A DNA stretch of 63,066 nucleotides from assembly GCA_028824555.1 (NCBI GenBank), contig JAPPDJ010000011.1, forward strand, positions 1 to 63,066, given 5' to 3'. Shown in pieces: positions 46,114-56,545 of the stretch. Below the pieces are notes generated by a model that was not told where the DNA came from, made no database searches, and was given only the letters and a program-made list of their open reading frames with translations. How positions within the stretch are numbered: the stretch's first letter is position 1; each line of letters starts with the position of its first letter. This stretch comes from Gammaproteobacteria bacterium. Its GTDB lineage: Bacteria > Pseudomonadota > Gammaproteobacteria > Pseudomonadales > Azotimanducaceae. The translations under genes and the position numbers were made by a program.

Positions 46114-46544
46114 CAGCGCTCGGCTTGCCGCTCTGGGACGGGATCGAGGCCACCCGGATGCCAAGGGTGGCAGCGACCGAGGCGGCGAGCCGCCATCCAC
46201 CCGCCGCGGAGCGCGCCAAAACGCTGCACCGCCTCGAGGGCGTAGGCGGAGCAGGTGGGGTGGAAGCGGCAGTGCATTCCAAAGAAGGGGCTCAGCGTGA
46301 AGCGATAGATTTGGATTAAGGCGATGAGGCAAAGGGCGGGGAGACTGGCGCGCGGTCGATGGCCGGGTTCACCGGGGGCGTTGGCTCGCGTTTCGGGGAG
46401 CGCGTTGCTTTGGGTCGGCGGCCCCCCCTCCGAGAAAAGGCGAGGAACGCCTTTTCTCGACTCCCCCGCGAGGGGGGAGTGACGTTCGGGGGCGCACGAT
46501 GTGTTGGGGGCAAGTCCATGTGTGTCTTGGTCTGCGCTCGTCAC
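46113..46544 (-). CDS. yidD: Membrane protein insertion efficiency factor YidD with repeat-encoded N-terminal extension
   Basis: The conserved YidD part [38 protein letters not shown]...[14 protein letters not shown] is complete, with its Cys residues. The closest in-frame start is GTG 46544, which overlaps the rnpA stop (GTGA), as coupling between rnpA and yidD would predict. Between this start and the YidD domain lie about 65 residues, most of them encoded by a family A palindromic repeat ([20 protein letters not shown]). No ATG, GTG or TTG is found nearer to the domain. The product would have 143 residues instead of the usual 70-85. Either the extension is tolerated or an unusual start is used. 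Confidence 0.85.
   Translation of the reverse strand: MTSADQDTHGLAPNTSCAPERHSPLAGESRKGVPRLFSEGGPPTQSNALPETRANAPGEPGHRPRASLPALCLIALIQIYRFTLSPFFGMHCRFHPTCSAYALEAVQRFGALRGGWMAARRLGRCHPWHPGGLDPVPERQAER
46412..46483. repeat. Palindromic repeat, family A, inside the yidD reading frame
   Basis: Inverse-orientation copy: GGGTCGGCGGCCCCCCCTCC, hairpin GAGAAAAGGCG...CGCCTTTTCTC, hairpin ACTCCCCCGCGAGGGGGGAG and GTGAC. It lies between the rnpA stop and the conserved part of yidD and keeps the yidD frame open on the minus strand. Confidence 0.85.
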
Positions 46545-46903
46545 GGGGATGTCCCCCAAGCGCCGAGGCGTAGCCAGAGTGCGTTCAGGGGTTCCTGCGG
46601 CAAGGTTTCGCGAATGTCGGAAACCGGGGTTGCCAAGCGGATGACCACGTCTACTGCGGGCAGGTCGTTCATTGCCGTGCGGAACGTCTCGCGGATACAA
46701 CGCTTGACGCGGTTGCGGTCCACCGAGTGGCGGATGACGCGCTTGGCCACCACGAGGCCGAGCCGGGCAAAGCCGGCGCGGTTTCTGCGCGCCACCAGGC
46801 GGAAGGGGCCGCTCGCCATGCGTACGTGGGGGCGCCTTAGCACCGCATCGAATTGCTCCCGCGCGAGCACGCGGCGCTGGCGTCCAAAACGCCTGTCAGT
46901 CAT
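46541..46903 (-). CDS. rnpA: Ribonuclease P protein component
   Basis: Protein subunit of RNase P, 120 residues. Conserved RNR motif is in [17 protein letters not shown] (residues about 60-76), with [14 protein letters not shown] before it. The start [22 protein letters not shown] resembles FPRERRLLTPxQFxxVF of relatives. It follows rpmH by 29 bases and overlaps yidD by four, the canonical rpmH-rnpA-yidD order. Confidence 0.96.
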   Translation of the reverse strand: MTDRRFGRQRRVLAREQFDAVLRRPHVRMASGPFRLVARRNRAGFARLGLVVAKRVIRHSVDRNRVKRCIRETFRTAMNDLPAVDVVIRLATPVSDIRETLPQEPLNALWLRLGAWGTSP

Positions 46904-46932
46904 GGCGAGAGCCCGAGAGCCGGTCCTTAGCT

Positions 46933-47067
46933 TCAGACCGCCAGACGCTTGCGTCCCTTGGCCCGCCGCGCATTGAGGACGCGACGTCCTGCCCGCGTAG
47001 CCATGCGGCTGCGGAAACCGTGCGTGCGCTTGCGCTTGACGACGCTCGGCTGAAAGGTCCGTTTCAT
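46933..47067 (-). CDS. rpmH: 50S ribosomal protein L34
   Basis: Basic 44-residue protein reading [20 protein letters not shown], then [24 protein letters not shown], a textbook L34. The ATG at 47067 has AAGGAG six bases upstream. It is transcribed away from dnaA, as in most gammaproteobacteria. Confidence 0.98.
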   Translation of the reverse strand: MKRTFQPSVVKRKRTHGFRSRMATRAGRRVLNARRAKGRKRLAV

Positions 47068-47104
47068 GCGTCGCTCCTTGGGGCCCCGATGCGAAAGGCG
47101 CGCG

Positions 47105-47110
47105 ATTCTA
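47105..47110 (-). promoter_or_regulatory. Extended -10 promoter of rpmH-rnpA
   Basis: On the minus strand TGCTAGAAT forms an extended -10 (TGn plus TAGAAT), 38 bases before the rpmH ATG. No clear -35 is seen, which is common for extended -10 promoters. Confidence 0.55.
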
Positions 47111-47252
47111 GCAGGTAAGCCGGGGCTTCGTGGGGTGGTGGCTTTTTGGGGGTTCGCTTTTGGTCCCAGCGAGAAGCGGCGTGTTCAGCCTATGTGGTGC
47201 AGGCCAATCTCCGCCGCATGGAGGCGCGATGACAACGCGGCAAGTTCCTCAA

Positions 47253-47271
47253 TCCTTCTTTCATAGAAGGA
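47253..47271. repeat. Small hairpin in the origin region
   Basis: TCCTTCT, loop TTCAT, AGAAGGA: a perfect 7-bp stem. No T-run follows on either strand. It may be a protein site or a structural element of the rpmH-dnaA gap. Confidence 0.45.
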
Positions 47272-47450
47272 AGAGATTGTCGTTGTTGTAGGAGATGTCT
47301 CACAGTGGATTGGGCAGATAACTTACGGGTTTCATGGCGGTTTTCTCGCGGGAGAAGTCGGGCGCAATGCGTGGCGGAACCTCTTGGTAGGTGGGGGACA
47401 AGCTCTCCGGCGGGGTTCTCTCGCCAAAACAAGCACCGTTGATGCTCCGG

Positions 47451-47470
47451 TTATGCACGGATTATCCACA
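47451..47470 (+). promoter_or_regulatory. Two DnaA boxes
   Basis: TTATGCACG (47451-47459, one mismatch to TTATNCACA) and a perfect TTATCCACA (47462-47470), 11 bases apart and in the same orientation. They lie about 255 bases before the dnaA start. Confidence 0.8.
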
Positions 47471-47725
47471 TTTTCGAGCCTTCCCTCGGCCGCGAAAGGT
47501 GGAGTGCAACCCTTTGATCAAGCGGCTGAATCCGAAAGATCGCCGGTGACGGTGCGCCGGCGATGGAAATCTGGGCGACTGTGACAGTACGATTTACGGC
47601 GAGCACCCGCTGATTGCCACGAGGAAGGAAGCGCTGCGGCGGTTCTTGGCGAGACAAGGCGCGCGATGAGACGCGCCAAATGGCGGGGCTTGAGGGGCCA
47701 GCGCTAGGCAGAGAGGGAGGCAAGC

Positions 47726-49057
47726 TTGGAGCCCGCGCATGTTTGGACCGAGTGCAGCGCAAGACTGCAGGAGGAACTTCCGTCGGAGGAGTTCACCACG
47801 TGGATCGGCCCGCTCCAGGCGGGCCTCAGGGGCGAGGTCTTGGTCGTCTTGGCGCCCAACACCTATGTCCGTGACACCGTTCGCAAGAGCTACCGCACCC
47901 AGATCGCCAAGGTCGTCGAGGGCATGGGTGACGACGTCGGCGTCGATCGGATCGAGTTCGAGGTAGGAGAACTCGAAGCCGGGCCGCCGGTGCCGTTGAA
48001 GGCGGGCCGTCGGGAAAGCCCTCGGCGCCGCTACAACGGCGCCGATCTCAATCCCGGCTATCACTTCAACTCGTTCGTGGTGGGCAAGAACAACCGCATC
48101 GCGGAGGCCGCCGCGAGGCACGTGGCCGAGGCGCCGGGAACGTCGTACAGCCCGCTTCTGCTCTACGGCGACGTGGGCCTCGGCAAGACGCACTTGATGC
48201 AGGCGGTGGGAAAGGAAATCCTGCTCAACGATCCGGGCACCCGGGTTCGCTATCTCAACTCGCACCGGTTCGTCAACGACATGGTCGAGGCGCTCAAGGG
48301 CGGCTCCATGGGCGAGATGACGAACGGCTATCGCGAGGTGGATGTCCTGCTCCTCGACGATATCCAGTTCTTCGGTGAGAAGGTCCGCTCTCAAGAGGAA
48401 TTCTTCCATATTTTCAATTTGTTGCAGGAGACAGGCAGTCAGATCGTGCTAACCAGCGACCGCTACCCTTCGGAGATCGAGGGGCTGGAGGAACGGCTGA
48501 AGTCCCGCTTCGCCGGGGGGATGACGGCGGAGATGGGACACCCGGATCTTGAGACCCGGGCGGCGATCCTGCGCAAAAAGGCGGAGCACGCGGGCGTCGT
48601 GCTGACGAACGAGGTGGCGTTCTACGTGGCAGAGCGCATCCGTTCCAACGTGCGCGAGCTCGAGGGTGCCCTGCAGCGTGTGATTGCCGGCGCGAAGTTC
48701 AACGGCACCCCGGTTACGCGTGACAGCGTGGACGATGCCTTGGGAGACCTGTTCGCTCGTCGGGCGCGACAGCTTTCGGTGGACGAGATCCAGAAGGTGG
48801 TTGCCACCTACTACAACATCAAGCGATCGGACCTGCTTGCCCATCGGCGCACGCGGACGGTGGCGCGGCCGCGCCAGATCGCGATGTTCCTGGCGCGCGA
48901 GTTCACCAGTCATTCGCTGCTTGAGATCGGCACGCAGTTCAACGGCCGCGACCACTCCACCGTGCTGCACGCGTGCCGCCGCGTCGCCGAATTGCGGCAA
49001 GAGTTCGCGGACGTGGACGAGGACTGCGCCAACCTCATCCGGCAGTTGTCGAAATAG
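47726..49057 (+). CDS. dnaA: Chromosomal replication initiator DnaA
   Basis: 443 residues. The start is TTG 47726 with GGGAGG upstream. Domain I covers about residues 1-85 (WTECSARLQEELPSEEFTTWIGPLQ), and the domain II linker is short. Domain III, from NPGYHFNSFVVGKNNRIAEAAA, contains Walker A GDVGLGKTHL and Walker B DVLLLDDIQFF. The C-terminal DNA-binding domain carries the DnaA signature GRDHSTVLHACRRV. The Walker A has Asp where E. coli has Gly-Thr (GGTGLGKTH), a position that varies among species. It is followed by dnaN, recF and gyrB on the same strand. Confidence 0.98.
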   Translation: MEPAHVWTECSARLQEELPSEEFTTWIGPLQAGLRGEVLVVLAPNTYVRDTVRKSYRTQIAKVVEGMGDDVGVDRIEFEVGELEAGPPVPLKAGRRESPRRRYNGADLNPGYHFNSFVVGKNNRIAEAAARHVAEAPGTSYSPLLLYGDVGLGKTHLMQAVGKEILLNDPGTRVRYLNSHRFVNDMVEALKGGSMGEMTNGYREVDVLLLDDIQFFGEKVRSQEEFFHIFNLLQETGSQIVLTSDRYPSEIEGLEERLKSRFAGGMTAEMGHPDLETRAAILRKKAEHAGVVLTNEVAFYVAERIRSNVRELEGALQRVIAGAKFNGTPVTRDSVDDALGDLFARRARQLSVDEIQKVVATYYNIKRSDLLAHRRTRTVARPRQIAMFLAREFTSHSLLEIGTQFNGRDHSTVLHACRRVAELRQEFADVDEDCANLIRQLSK

Positions 49058-49168
49058 CAAACGCGCAAAGCGCTCGCACCTAGTAGGCTTCGCCTTCTCG
49101 CTTGGGGCGCAAAGACGATGGGGCGAGATCGCCTTGCGGCGCATGCAACGGAAAGGGATTGGTAGCCA

Positions 49169-50275
49169 ATGAAGTTCACCACGAATCGAGACAACCTGCT
49201 GAAACCCCTGCAGCTCGTGACCGGCGTGGTCGAACGCCGGCAGACGCTGCCGGTGCTGCAGAACATCCTCGTCTCAGCGGACGACAACGGTCTGTCGCTG
49301 AGGGGTACAGACATGGAAGTCGAGATGGTGGCGCAGGCGAACGAGGGCGTGACCGTGGTGCGCCCGGGGGAGACGACCATCTCTGCGCGCAAGCTGTCGG
49401 ACATCTGGCGGGCGTTGCCGGACGGTGCTGAGGTTTCGATCGAAGTTCACGACGACCGCGCGGTGGTGCGTTCCGGACGCAGCCGATTCACGCTGTCGAC
49501 ACTGCCGGCGAGCGATTTTCCTGGGCTTGACAGCACTGCCGCGGACACCGAGTTCAACATCGCGCGCGGCGACATGCAGCGCTTGGTGCGCCAGACCAGC
49601 TTCGCCATGGCGCAGCAAGACGTTCGCTTCTATCTCAACGGCATGTTGCTTGAGGTGACGGACCAGCACATTCGCAGCGTCGCCACCGATGCCTACCGAC
49701 TGGCGATGTGCACTTTGAGTCAGGGTGTCGCCGGGGTCGAGCGCATCCGCGCGGTGGTGCCGCGCAAAGGCGTCCTGGAGCTCGCTCGCATGGTGGCGGA
49801 CAACGACGAGGACGTGCATTGCGCCATTGGCAAGAATTATCTGCGGGCGCGTCAGGGCCCGTTCTCGCTCGGCACTCGGCTGCTCGACGCGACCTATCCC
49901 GACTACGAGAACGTGATTCCGCCTATGCCGGACAACCGCTTTGTGGCCGATCGAGAGACGCTGCGGTCGGTGTTCGGCCGGGTGGGGATCCTGTCGAACG
50001 AGAAGTACCCAGGAGTGCGCCTCGGCATGGAGGCGGACGTCCTGACGGTGCAGGCGAACAACCCGGAGCAGGAGGAAGCGGAGGAGGAAGTGGCCGTCGA
50101 GTACGGCGGCGAGAAGGTGGAGATCGGCTTCAATGTCGCGTATCTGCAAGACATCCTCGGCGTCCTCGACACGGACTCGGTACGCATCGCCGTGTCCGAC
50201 TCGGAGAGCAGCGCCCTGATTGATGGCCCCGGCGCAGAACATTCCGTTTACGTCTTGATGCCCATGAACCTTTGA
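49169..50275 (+). CDS. dnaN: DNA polymerase III beta sliding clamp
   Basis: 368 residues (E. coli 366), forming the dimeric clamp of three-domain protomers. Characteristic starts and ends: MKFTTNRDNLLKPLQLVTGVVERRQTLPVLQNIL and SALIDGPGAEHSVYVLMPMNL. An acidic insertion EQEEAEEEVAVEY lies in domain III. It lies 111 bases after dnaA, the standard arrangement. Confidence 0.98.
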   Translation: MKFTTNRDNLLKPLQLVTGVVERRQTLPVLQNILVSADDNGLSLRGTDMEVEMVAQANEGVTVVRPGETTISARKLSDIWRALPDGAEVSIEVHDDRAVVRSGRSRFTLSTLPASDFPGLDSTAADTEFNIARGDMQRLVRQTSFAMAQQDVRFYLNGMLLEVTDQHIRSVATDAYRLAMCTLSQGVAGVERIRAVVPRKGVLELARMVADNDEDVHCAIGKNYLRARQGPFSLGTRLLDATYPDYENVIPPMPDNRFVADRETLRSVFGRVGILSNEKYPGVRLGMEADVLTVQANNPEQEEAEEEVAVEYGGEKVEIGFNVAYLQDILGVLDTDSVRIAVSDSESSALIDGPGAEHSVYVLMPMNL

Positions 50276-50391
50276 CCGAGGGAAGGTCGTGAGGCGGCAG
50301 TGAACGGCTCCCACCAGTTTTGCGAACGCCCGCCATGAGTAATCCCGGTTAAGTGCACGGCCTCAGGCCAATCGCACTCGTGTAGCGAGTC

Positions 50392-51534
50392 GTGATCGTC
50401 GAGCGACTGCGGCTGGCCAACGTTCGCAACATCGAGTCGGCGACGATTGAGCTTGGGCAAGGCGTCAACTTGCTCGTTGGCGCCAATGGTGCCGGCAAGA
50501 CGGCGGTGCTTGAGGCCGTGCACCTGCTGCTGCGTCGTCGCTCCTTCCGAACCCCGCGCGCTCGCGAGGTGATCCGCCGGGGCGCACCACACATGGGCGT
50601 GTCGATGGAGGGAACGGATCCGGCGCGCGGCGAACTCCGGGTCAGCACGGTCCATGACGCGAGCGGCAAAGTGGAACTGCGTCGCAATGGCGAGCGTGTG
50701 CGCCAGGCATCGGCGGTGGCAGCGCTGTTGCCGGTGCAGCTCATGTTGCCGGATCTTCCTGACCTCGTTTTCGGTGGGCCTGCCGGACGCCGGCAGTGGC
50801 TCGATTGGGGTGCGTTTCACGTGAAACAGTCCTACGCGGATGTTCAGCGGGACTACGGCCGGGCGCTTCGGCAGCGCAACGCGGCCTTGCGGGCGATGGC
50901 TGGCCAAGGCGCTGGGAACGCGGCGCTGGGGGCTTGGACAGACCAAGTGGCCGAGCTAGGCGAGGCGCTGAGCGAGGGGCGGCGCCAATACCTAGCGGAG
51001 GTGACCACCCCGGTGGCGGAATGCCTTGAGCGGCTTGCCCCGGAGCTCAAGGTCTCGTTCGCGCTGCAGCAAGGCTGGAACGGTGAATCTTTGGCATCCG
51101 ATTTGGCCGCTGGGTTGGCGCGCGATGTAAAATCAGGCCTTACGCGCGTCGGGCCACATCGCGCCGATGTTCAGGTTCACTTTGAGGGGCAGGCCGCGTC
51201 GACCGTGCTTTCCCGAGGCCAAGGCAAAGTGCTTGCCAGTGCTCTGCGGATTGGCCAGGCGCTGGACTTGGGGCGAAGGGACGTTTCGGAACGTGCGGCG
51301 GGAGACGGAGTGGCGCAACCGACGCCGGTGGGCCGGCAGACGCTGTTCCTTGTGGACGATATGGGAGCGGAACTCGACGAGGTGCATGGCGAGCGGTTCT
51401 TCGACCTGCTGAGCGACATCGGCTGCCAGATCCTCGCCACGACGGTGCGGCCGGACTCGTGGTTCCCGGGCGTCTCGCGCGGAGCCGCGGTGATGTTTCA
51501 CGTGGAACAAGGGCGCATCTCCAAGGCGGAATGA
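50392..51534 (+). CDS. recF: DNA replication and repair protein RecF
   Basis: SMC-like ATPase that loads RecA at gaps, 380 residues from GTG 50392. Walker A GANGAGKTAVLEAVHLLL; ABC signature SRGQGKVLASALRIGQAL; Walker B LFLVDDMGAELDEVHGERFFDLL. The C-terminal VMFHVEQGRISKAE is the usual ending. Two parS-like sites lie within the coding sequence at 50813 and 51494, encoding the FHVKQ and FHVEQ stretches. Confidence 0.96.
   Translation: MIVERLRLANVRNIESATIELGQGVNLLVGANGAGKTAVLEAVHLLLRRRSFRTPRAREVIRRGAPHMGVSMEGTDPARGELRVSTVHDASGKVELRRNGERVRQASAVAALLPVQLMLPDLPDLVFGGPAGRRQWLDWGAFHVKQSYADVQRDYGRALRQRNAALRAMAGQGAGNAALGAWTDQVAELGEALSEGRRQYLAEVTTPVAECLERLAPELKVSFALQQGWNGESLASDLAAGLARDVKSGLTRVGPHRADVQVHFEGQAASTVLSRGQGKVLASALRIGQALDLGRRDVSERAAGDGVAQPTPVGRQTLFLVDDMGAELDEVHGERFFDLLSDIGCQILATTVRPDSWFPGVSRGAAVMFHVEQGRISKAE
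50813..50828. promoter_or_regulatory. parS site 1 (ParB binding), inside recF
   Basis: CGTTTCACGTGAAACA matches the consensus TGTTTCACGTGAAACA in 15 of 16 positions and includes the full palindromic core GTTTCACGTGAAAC. Confidence 0.88.
51494..51509. promoter_or_regulatory. parS site 2 (ParB binding), inside recF
   Basis: TGTTTCACGTGGAACA matches the parS consensus in 15 of 16 positions (one change in the right half). It overlaps the last codons of recF, 25 bases before its stop. Confidence 0.85.
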
Positions 51535-51548
51535 ACGGCGACCACTGA

Positions 51549-54035
<2,487 letters not shown>

Positions 54036-54061
54036 GGGGCCTCAGAACAAGGCCCTCCCCC

Positions 54062-54365
54062 ACCCCTAGAACAGAGCCCCCCTGTCACTCCCCCCTCGCG
54101 GGGGAGTCGAGAAAGGCCGTCCTCGGCCTTTCTCGGAGGGGGGGCCGCCGACCCAAGCGCGCGCCCTCCCCCACCCCCAGAACAGAGCCCCCCTGTCGCT
54201 CCCCCCTCGCGGGGGAGCCGAGAAACCGTCCCCGGTTTCTCGGAGGGGGGCCGCCGACCCAACTCCACGTCTTCCCCCCAACCCAAGAACAAGCGCCCCC
54301 TCCCATGTCGCTCCCCCCTCGCGGGGGAGCCGAAAGGCGTCCTCGCCTTTCGGAGCGGGGGCTTC
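54062..54365. repeat. Tandem family A palindromic repeats, three copies
   Basis: Units have the core CTCCCCCCTCGCGGGGGAG, a second hairpin of varying sequence (GAGAAAGGCC/GGCCTTTCTC, GAGAAACCG/CGGTTTCTC, GAAAGGCG/CGCCTTTC) and GGAGGGGGGCCGCCGACCC. The varying stems keep pairing although their bases differ, so the structure is conserved rather than the sequence. Confidence 0.85.
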
Positions 54366-54473
54366 GTTTGAGCCCGACAGGATCCGCCGGGTCTCGCCTG
54401 TGGCTTGTGCCCGGCCGTTAGGGAAGTGACGCGGGAGGGGCTCTGTGCCGAGTTTGGAGGTGGACGCCGGTTT

Positions 54474-54544
54474 GGGTCGGCGGCCCCCCCTCCGAGAAAG
54501 GCCGAGGACGGCCTTTCTCGACTCCCCCGCGAGGGGGGAGTGAC
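54474..54544. repeat. Palindromic repeat, family A (inverse)
   Basis: Inverse copy, starting GGGTCGGCGGCCCCCCCTCC and ending GGGGGGAGTGAC, followed by GGGGGCTCTGTTCTGGGG, the complement of the lead found before the direct copies. Its inner hairpin is the same as that of the first direct copy (GAGAAAGGCCG...CGGCCTTTCTC). Confidence 0.85.
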
Positions 54545-54602
54545 AAGGGGGCTCTGTTCTGGGGTCGGCGGCTCGCCGGGAAATCCCGCCCGCGGGTCTT
54601 GC

Positions 54603-55319
54603 CTACGGCTCTAGCCTAGCCATCATCTCGTTCATCCGATCCGAGCATATCTCCATGATTTCGTTCGTCTTTTTACCTCTAGTCGGGATCGGGTCGGCGA
54701 TTTCCACGTCGATGGTGCCTGGTTGTTTGATGAGCTTTCGGGGCGGCCATCGATGGCCGGCGTTGTGCGCGATCAGGACGATGGGGGCGCCGGACTTGAC
54801 GGCGAGGGCCGCGACGCCGCGGTGGAACCTGCCGGTTTGTCCTGGCGGAATGCGGGTTCCTTCGGGGAAGAGCGTCACGTCGGCGCCGTCGGCGAGGCGA
54901 TCGGTGCCGCCGTCCACCAATTGGCGGAGGGCTTGGCGTGGATTGCCGCGGTCGATGGCGATGGAGCGCAGCAGGCTGTAGGCCCAGCCCCAGAACGGGA
55001 TGCGGAGTAGTTCGCGCTTCACCAGCGTCACCTGGGGGCTGCGCAACGTTTGCACCCACAGGGTTTCCCAGGTGCTTTGGTGCTTGACGAAAAAGATGCA
55101 GGGCACCTCCGGGATGTTCTCGATGCCATGGGCATTGACGCGGATTCCGCACGTGACGCGAAGCCACCAGAGCACGAACCGCGTCCAGAGGCCAACGACG
55201 AACCAATGCCGCATGGGCAGGGGCATCATCCAGCACACCAGCATCGCGAGGGTGGCCCAGACCACGGTGGAGAAGGCGTACGCCGCGTAGAACAGCACGG
55301 CACGCAGGGCAAGCATCAT
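54603..55319 (-). CDS. 1-acyl-sn-glycerol-3-phosphate acyltransferase (PlsC family)
   Basis: Membrane acyltransferase of phospholipid synthesis, 238 residues. An N-terminal hydrophobic helix (LRAVLFYAAYAFSTVVWATLAMLVCWMM) is followed by the active-site motif, here HQSTWE (HX4E) in FFVKHQSTWETLW; the HX4D motif of E. coli PlsC has Glu in this subgroup. Motif III is FPEGTRIPPGQTGRF, and PIVLIAHNAGHRW the later motif. It follows gmhB by two bases. PlsC next to GmhB near gyrB is a common gammaproteobacterial arrangement. The exact substrate (lysophosphatidate or a lyso-lipid) cannot be told. Confidence 0.9.
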   Translation of the reverse strand: MMLALRAVLFYAAYAFSTVVWATLAMLVCWMMPLPMRHWFVVGLWTRFVLWWLRVTCGIRVNAHGIENIPEVPCIFFVKHQSTWETLWVQTLRSPQVTLVKRELLRIPFWGWAYSLLRSIAIDRGNPRQALRQLVDGGTDRLADGADVTLFPEGTRIPPGQTGRFHRGVAALAVKSGAPIVLIAHNAGHRWPPRKLIKQPGTIDVEIADPIPTRGKKTNEIMEICSDRMNEMMARLEP

Positions 55320-55321
55320 CG

Positions 55322-55909
55322 CTAGCGCACCCTTGCGGGCGTGCCTACGGGTTCGCTAGCGCTCACGCCTCCCGCGAGGAGCCAGGACGTGGCGGCGGCG
55401 AGGTCGTCGAGCACGACCGCCGGGGCGATGGGAGTGGACTTGAGCGCCGCTTCCGCCTGAGCCCCGTGGCCGGTGCGAACGAGCACTCCGGCGCAGCCAG
55501 CTCGCCAAGCCGCTCCCATGTCGGAGGCGGAATCGCCGACGAAGCAGGTTTCCTTCGGCGCAACACAGAAGCGCGCCATCGCCCGCAGCAGCATTCCCGG
55601 CGCCGGCTTGCGGCAGGCGCAGCGCGAGTGCCGGTGGTGTGGGCAGCAGAGCACGAGGTCAATGTGGCCTTCGTGGGACTCCAGCGCGCACCTCATGCGC
55701 CTGTGGATGGCATCGAGCGCTCTAGGGCAAAGCTCGCGCCGGGCGAGGGCGGACTGGTTGGTGCAGACGGCGACGTGCACTCCGGCTTGGTTGAGCGTCG
55801 CGATTGCTTCGAGGCTGCCTGGAATGGGCGTCCAGTCCGCGGGCGAAGCCACGAACGGTTCGGTGTTCACGTTGATCACGCCGTCGCGGTCAAGCAAAAC
55901 GAGCTTCAA
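55322..55909 (-). CDS. gmhB: D-glycero-D-manno-heptose 1,7-bisphosphate 7-phosphatase
   Basis: HAD-superfamily phosphatase in ADP-heptose synthesis for LPS, 195 residues. Motif I LLDRDGVINVN has both catalytic Asp residues; motif II VCTNQSA; the structural zinc site appears as CCPHHRHSRCACRKPAPGMLLRA; motif IV FVGDSASDMGAAW. The His/Cys zinc set is complete. It is divergent from tag and co-transcribed with plsC. Confidence 0.93.
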   Translation of the reverse strand: MKLVLLDRDGVINVNTEPFVASPADWTPIPGSLEAIATLNQAGVHVAVCTNQSALARRELCPRALDAIHRRMRCALESHEGHIDLVLCCPHHRHSRCACRKPAPGMLLRAMARFCVAPKETCFVGDSASDMGAAWRAGCAGVLVRTGHGAQAEAALKSTPIAPAVVLDDLAAATSWLLAGGVSASEPVGTPARVR

Positions 55910-55987
55910 GCGCAGCCTCTTTTTGGGGGCGTATGTGTGGGCACGGACACGATCATAATGCGGCTCGCAATTCGCAGTGGCCCGAAC

Positions 55988-56545
55988 ATGAACGACTCAT
56001 CGCAAGTGATCCGATGTCCGTGGGCCGAAGGCGACCCGCTCATGCAGGACTATCACGACAACGAGTGGGGCATTCCGGTATGGGACGCCCACGCGCTTTT
56101 CGAGCGGTTGATTCTCGAAGGGATGCAGGCCGGGTTGAGTTGGCGCTTGGTGCTTAAGCGCCGCCCGGCGATGAGACGGGCCTTCTTTGCCTTCGATGCG
56201 GAGCGGCTTGCTCGCGCCACCGAAGACGATCAGCGCCGCTGGTTGAATGACTTAAGCCTCATCCGCAATCGCGCCAAGATCGCGTCCGTCATCGCCAACG
56301 CGCGGGCGTATCTCGCGCTCGAAGACCCGGTGGCGTATTTCTGGTCCTTCGTCGATGGCACGCCCATCCTGGGCGAGTGGCGCTCCGCCAGCGAGGTGCC
56401 TAGCCAAACCGACGAATCTCGAGCCATGTCGAAAGCGCTCAAGGGGCGAGGCTTCAAGTTTGTGGGGCCGACGATTTGCTATGCGTTGATGCAAAGCGCA
56501 GGGCTCGTCAACGACCACCTGCTCGATTGTCAGTTCCGCCAATAG
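55988..56545 (+). CDS. tag: DNA-3-methyladenine glycosylase I
   Basis: Base-excision repair enzyme, 185 residues from ATG 55988. The sequence RCPWAEGDPLMQDYHDNEWGIPVWDAHALFERLILEGMQAGLSW follows E. coli Tag closely. The zinc ligands are Cys10, His23 and the C-terminal His and Cys of LVNDHLLDCQF. The catalytic Glu in the LILEGMQAGLSW helix is present. A CATAAT 33 bases upstream may be a -10. Its 3' end overlaps trkH by 16 bases (convergent genes). Confidence 0.95.
   Translation: MNDSSQVIRCPWAEGDPLMQDYHDNEWGIPVWDAHALFERLILEGMQAGLSWRLVLKRRPAMRRAFFAFDAERLARATEDDQRRWLNDLSLIRNRAKIASVIANARAYLALEDPVAYFWSFVDGTPILGEWRSASEVPSQTDESRAMSKALKGRGFKFVGPTICYALMQSAGLVNDHLLDCQFRQ

Larger units (their letters stand above)
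47068..47725. other. rpmH-dnaA intergenic region, probable oriC or dnaA control region
   Basis: 658 bases between divergent rpmH and dnaA. It holds the rpmH promoter, a 7-bp hairpin TCCTTCT/AGAAGGA (47253-47271), and two DnaA boxes in tandem (47451-47470). The segment around 47260-47340 is visibly richer in A/T than its surroundings. In Pseudomonas-like chromosomes oriC lies in this interval. Only two good boxes are seen, so a dnaA autoregulatory region is the alternative. Confidence 0.55.
54036..54602. other. Convergent gyrB-plsC intergenic region filled by family A repeats
   Basis: 567 bases between two converging genes. Three direct family A copies with a period of about 107-111 bases fill 54062-54365, and an inverse copy lies at 54474-54544. 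Each unit carries AGAACAGAGCCCCC-type lead sequence. No gene is supported. Confidence 0.75.
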
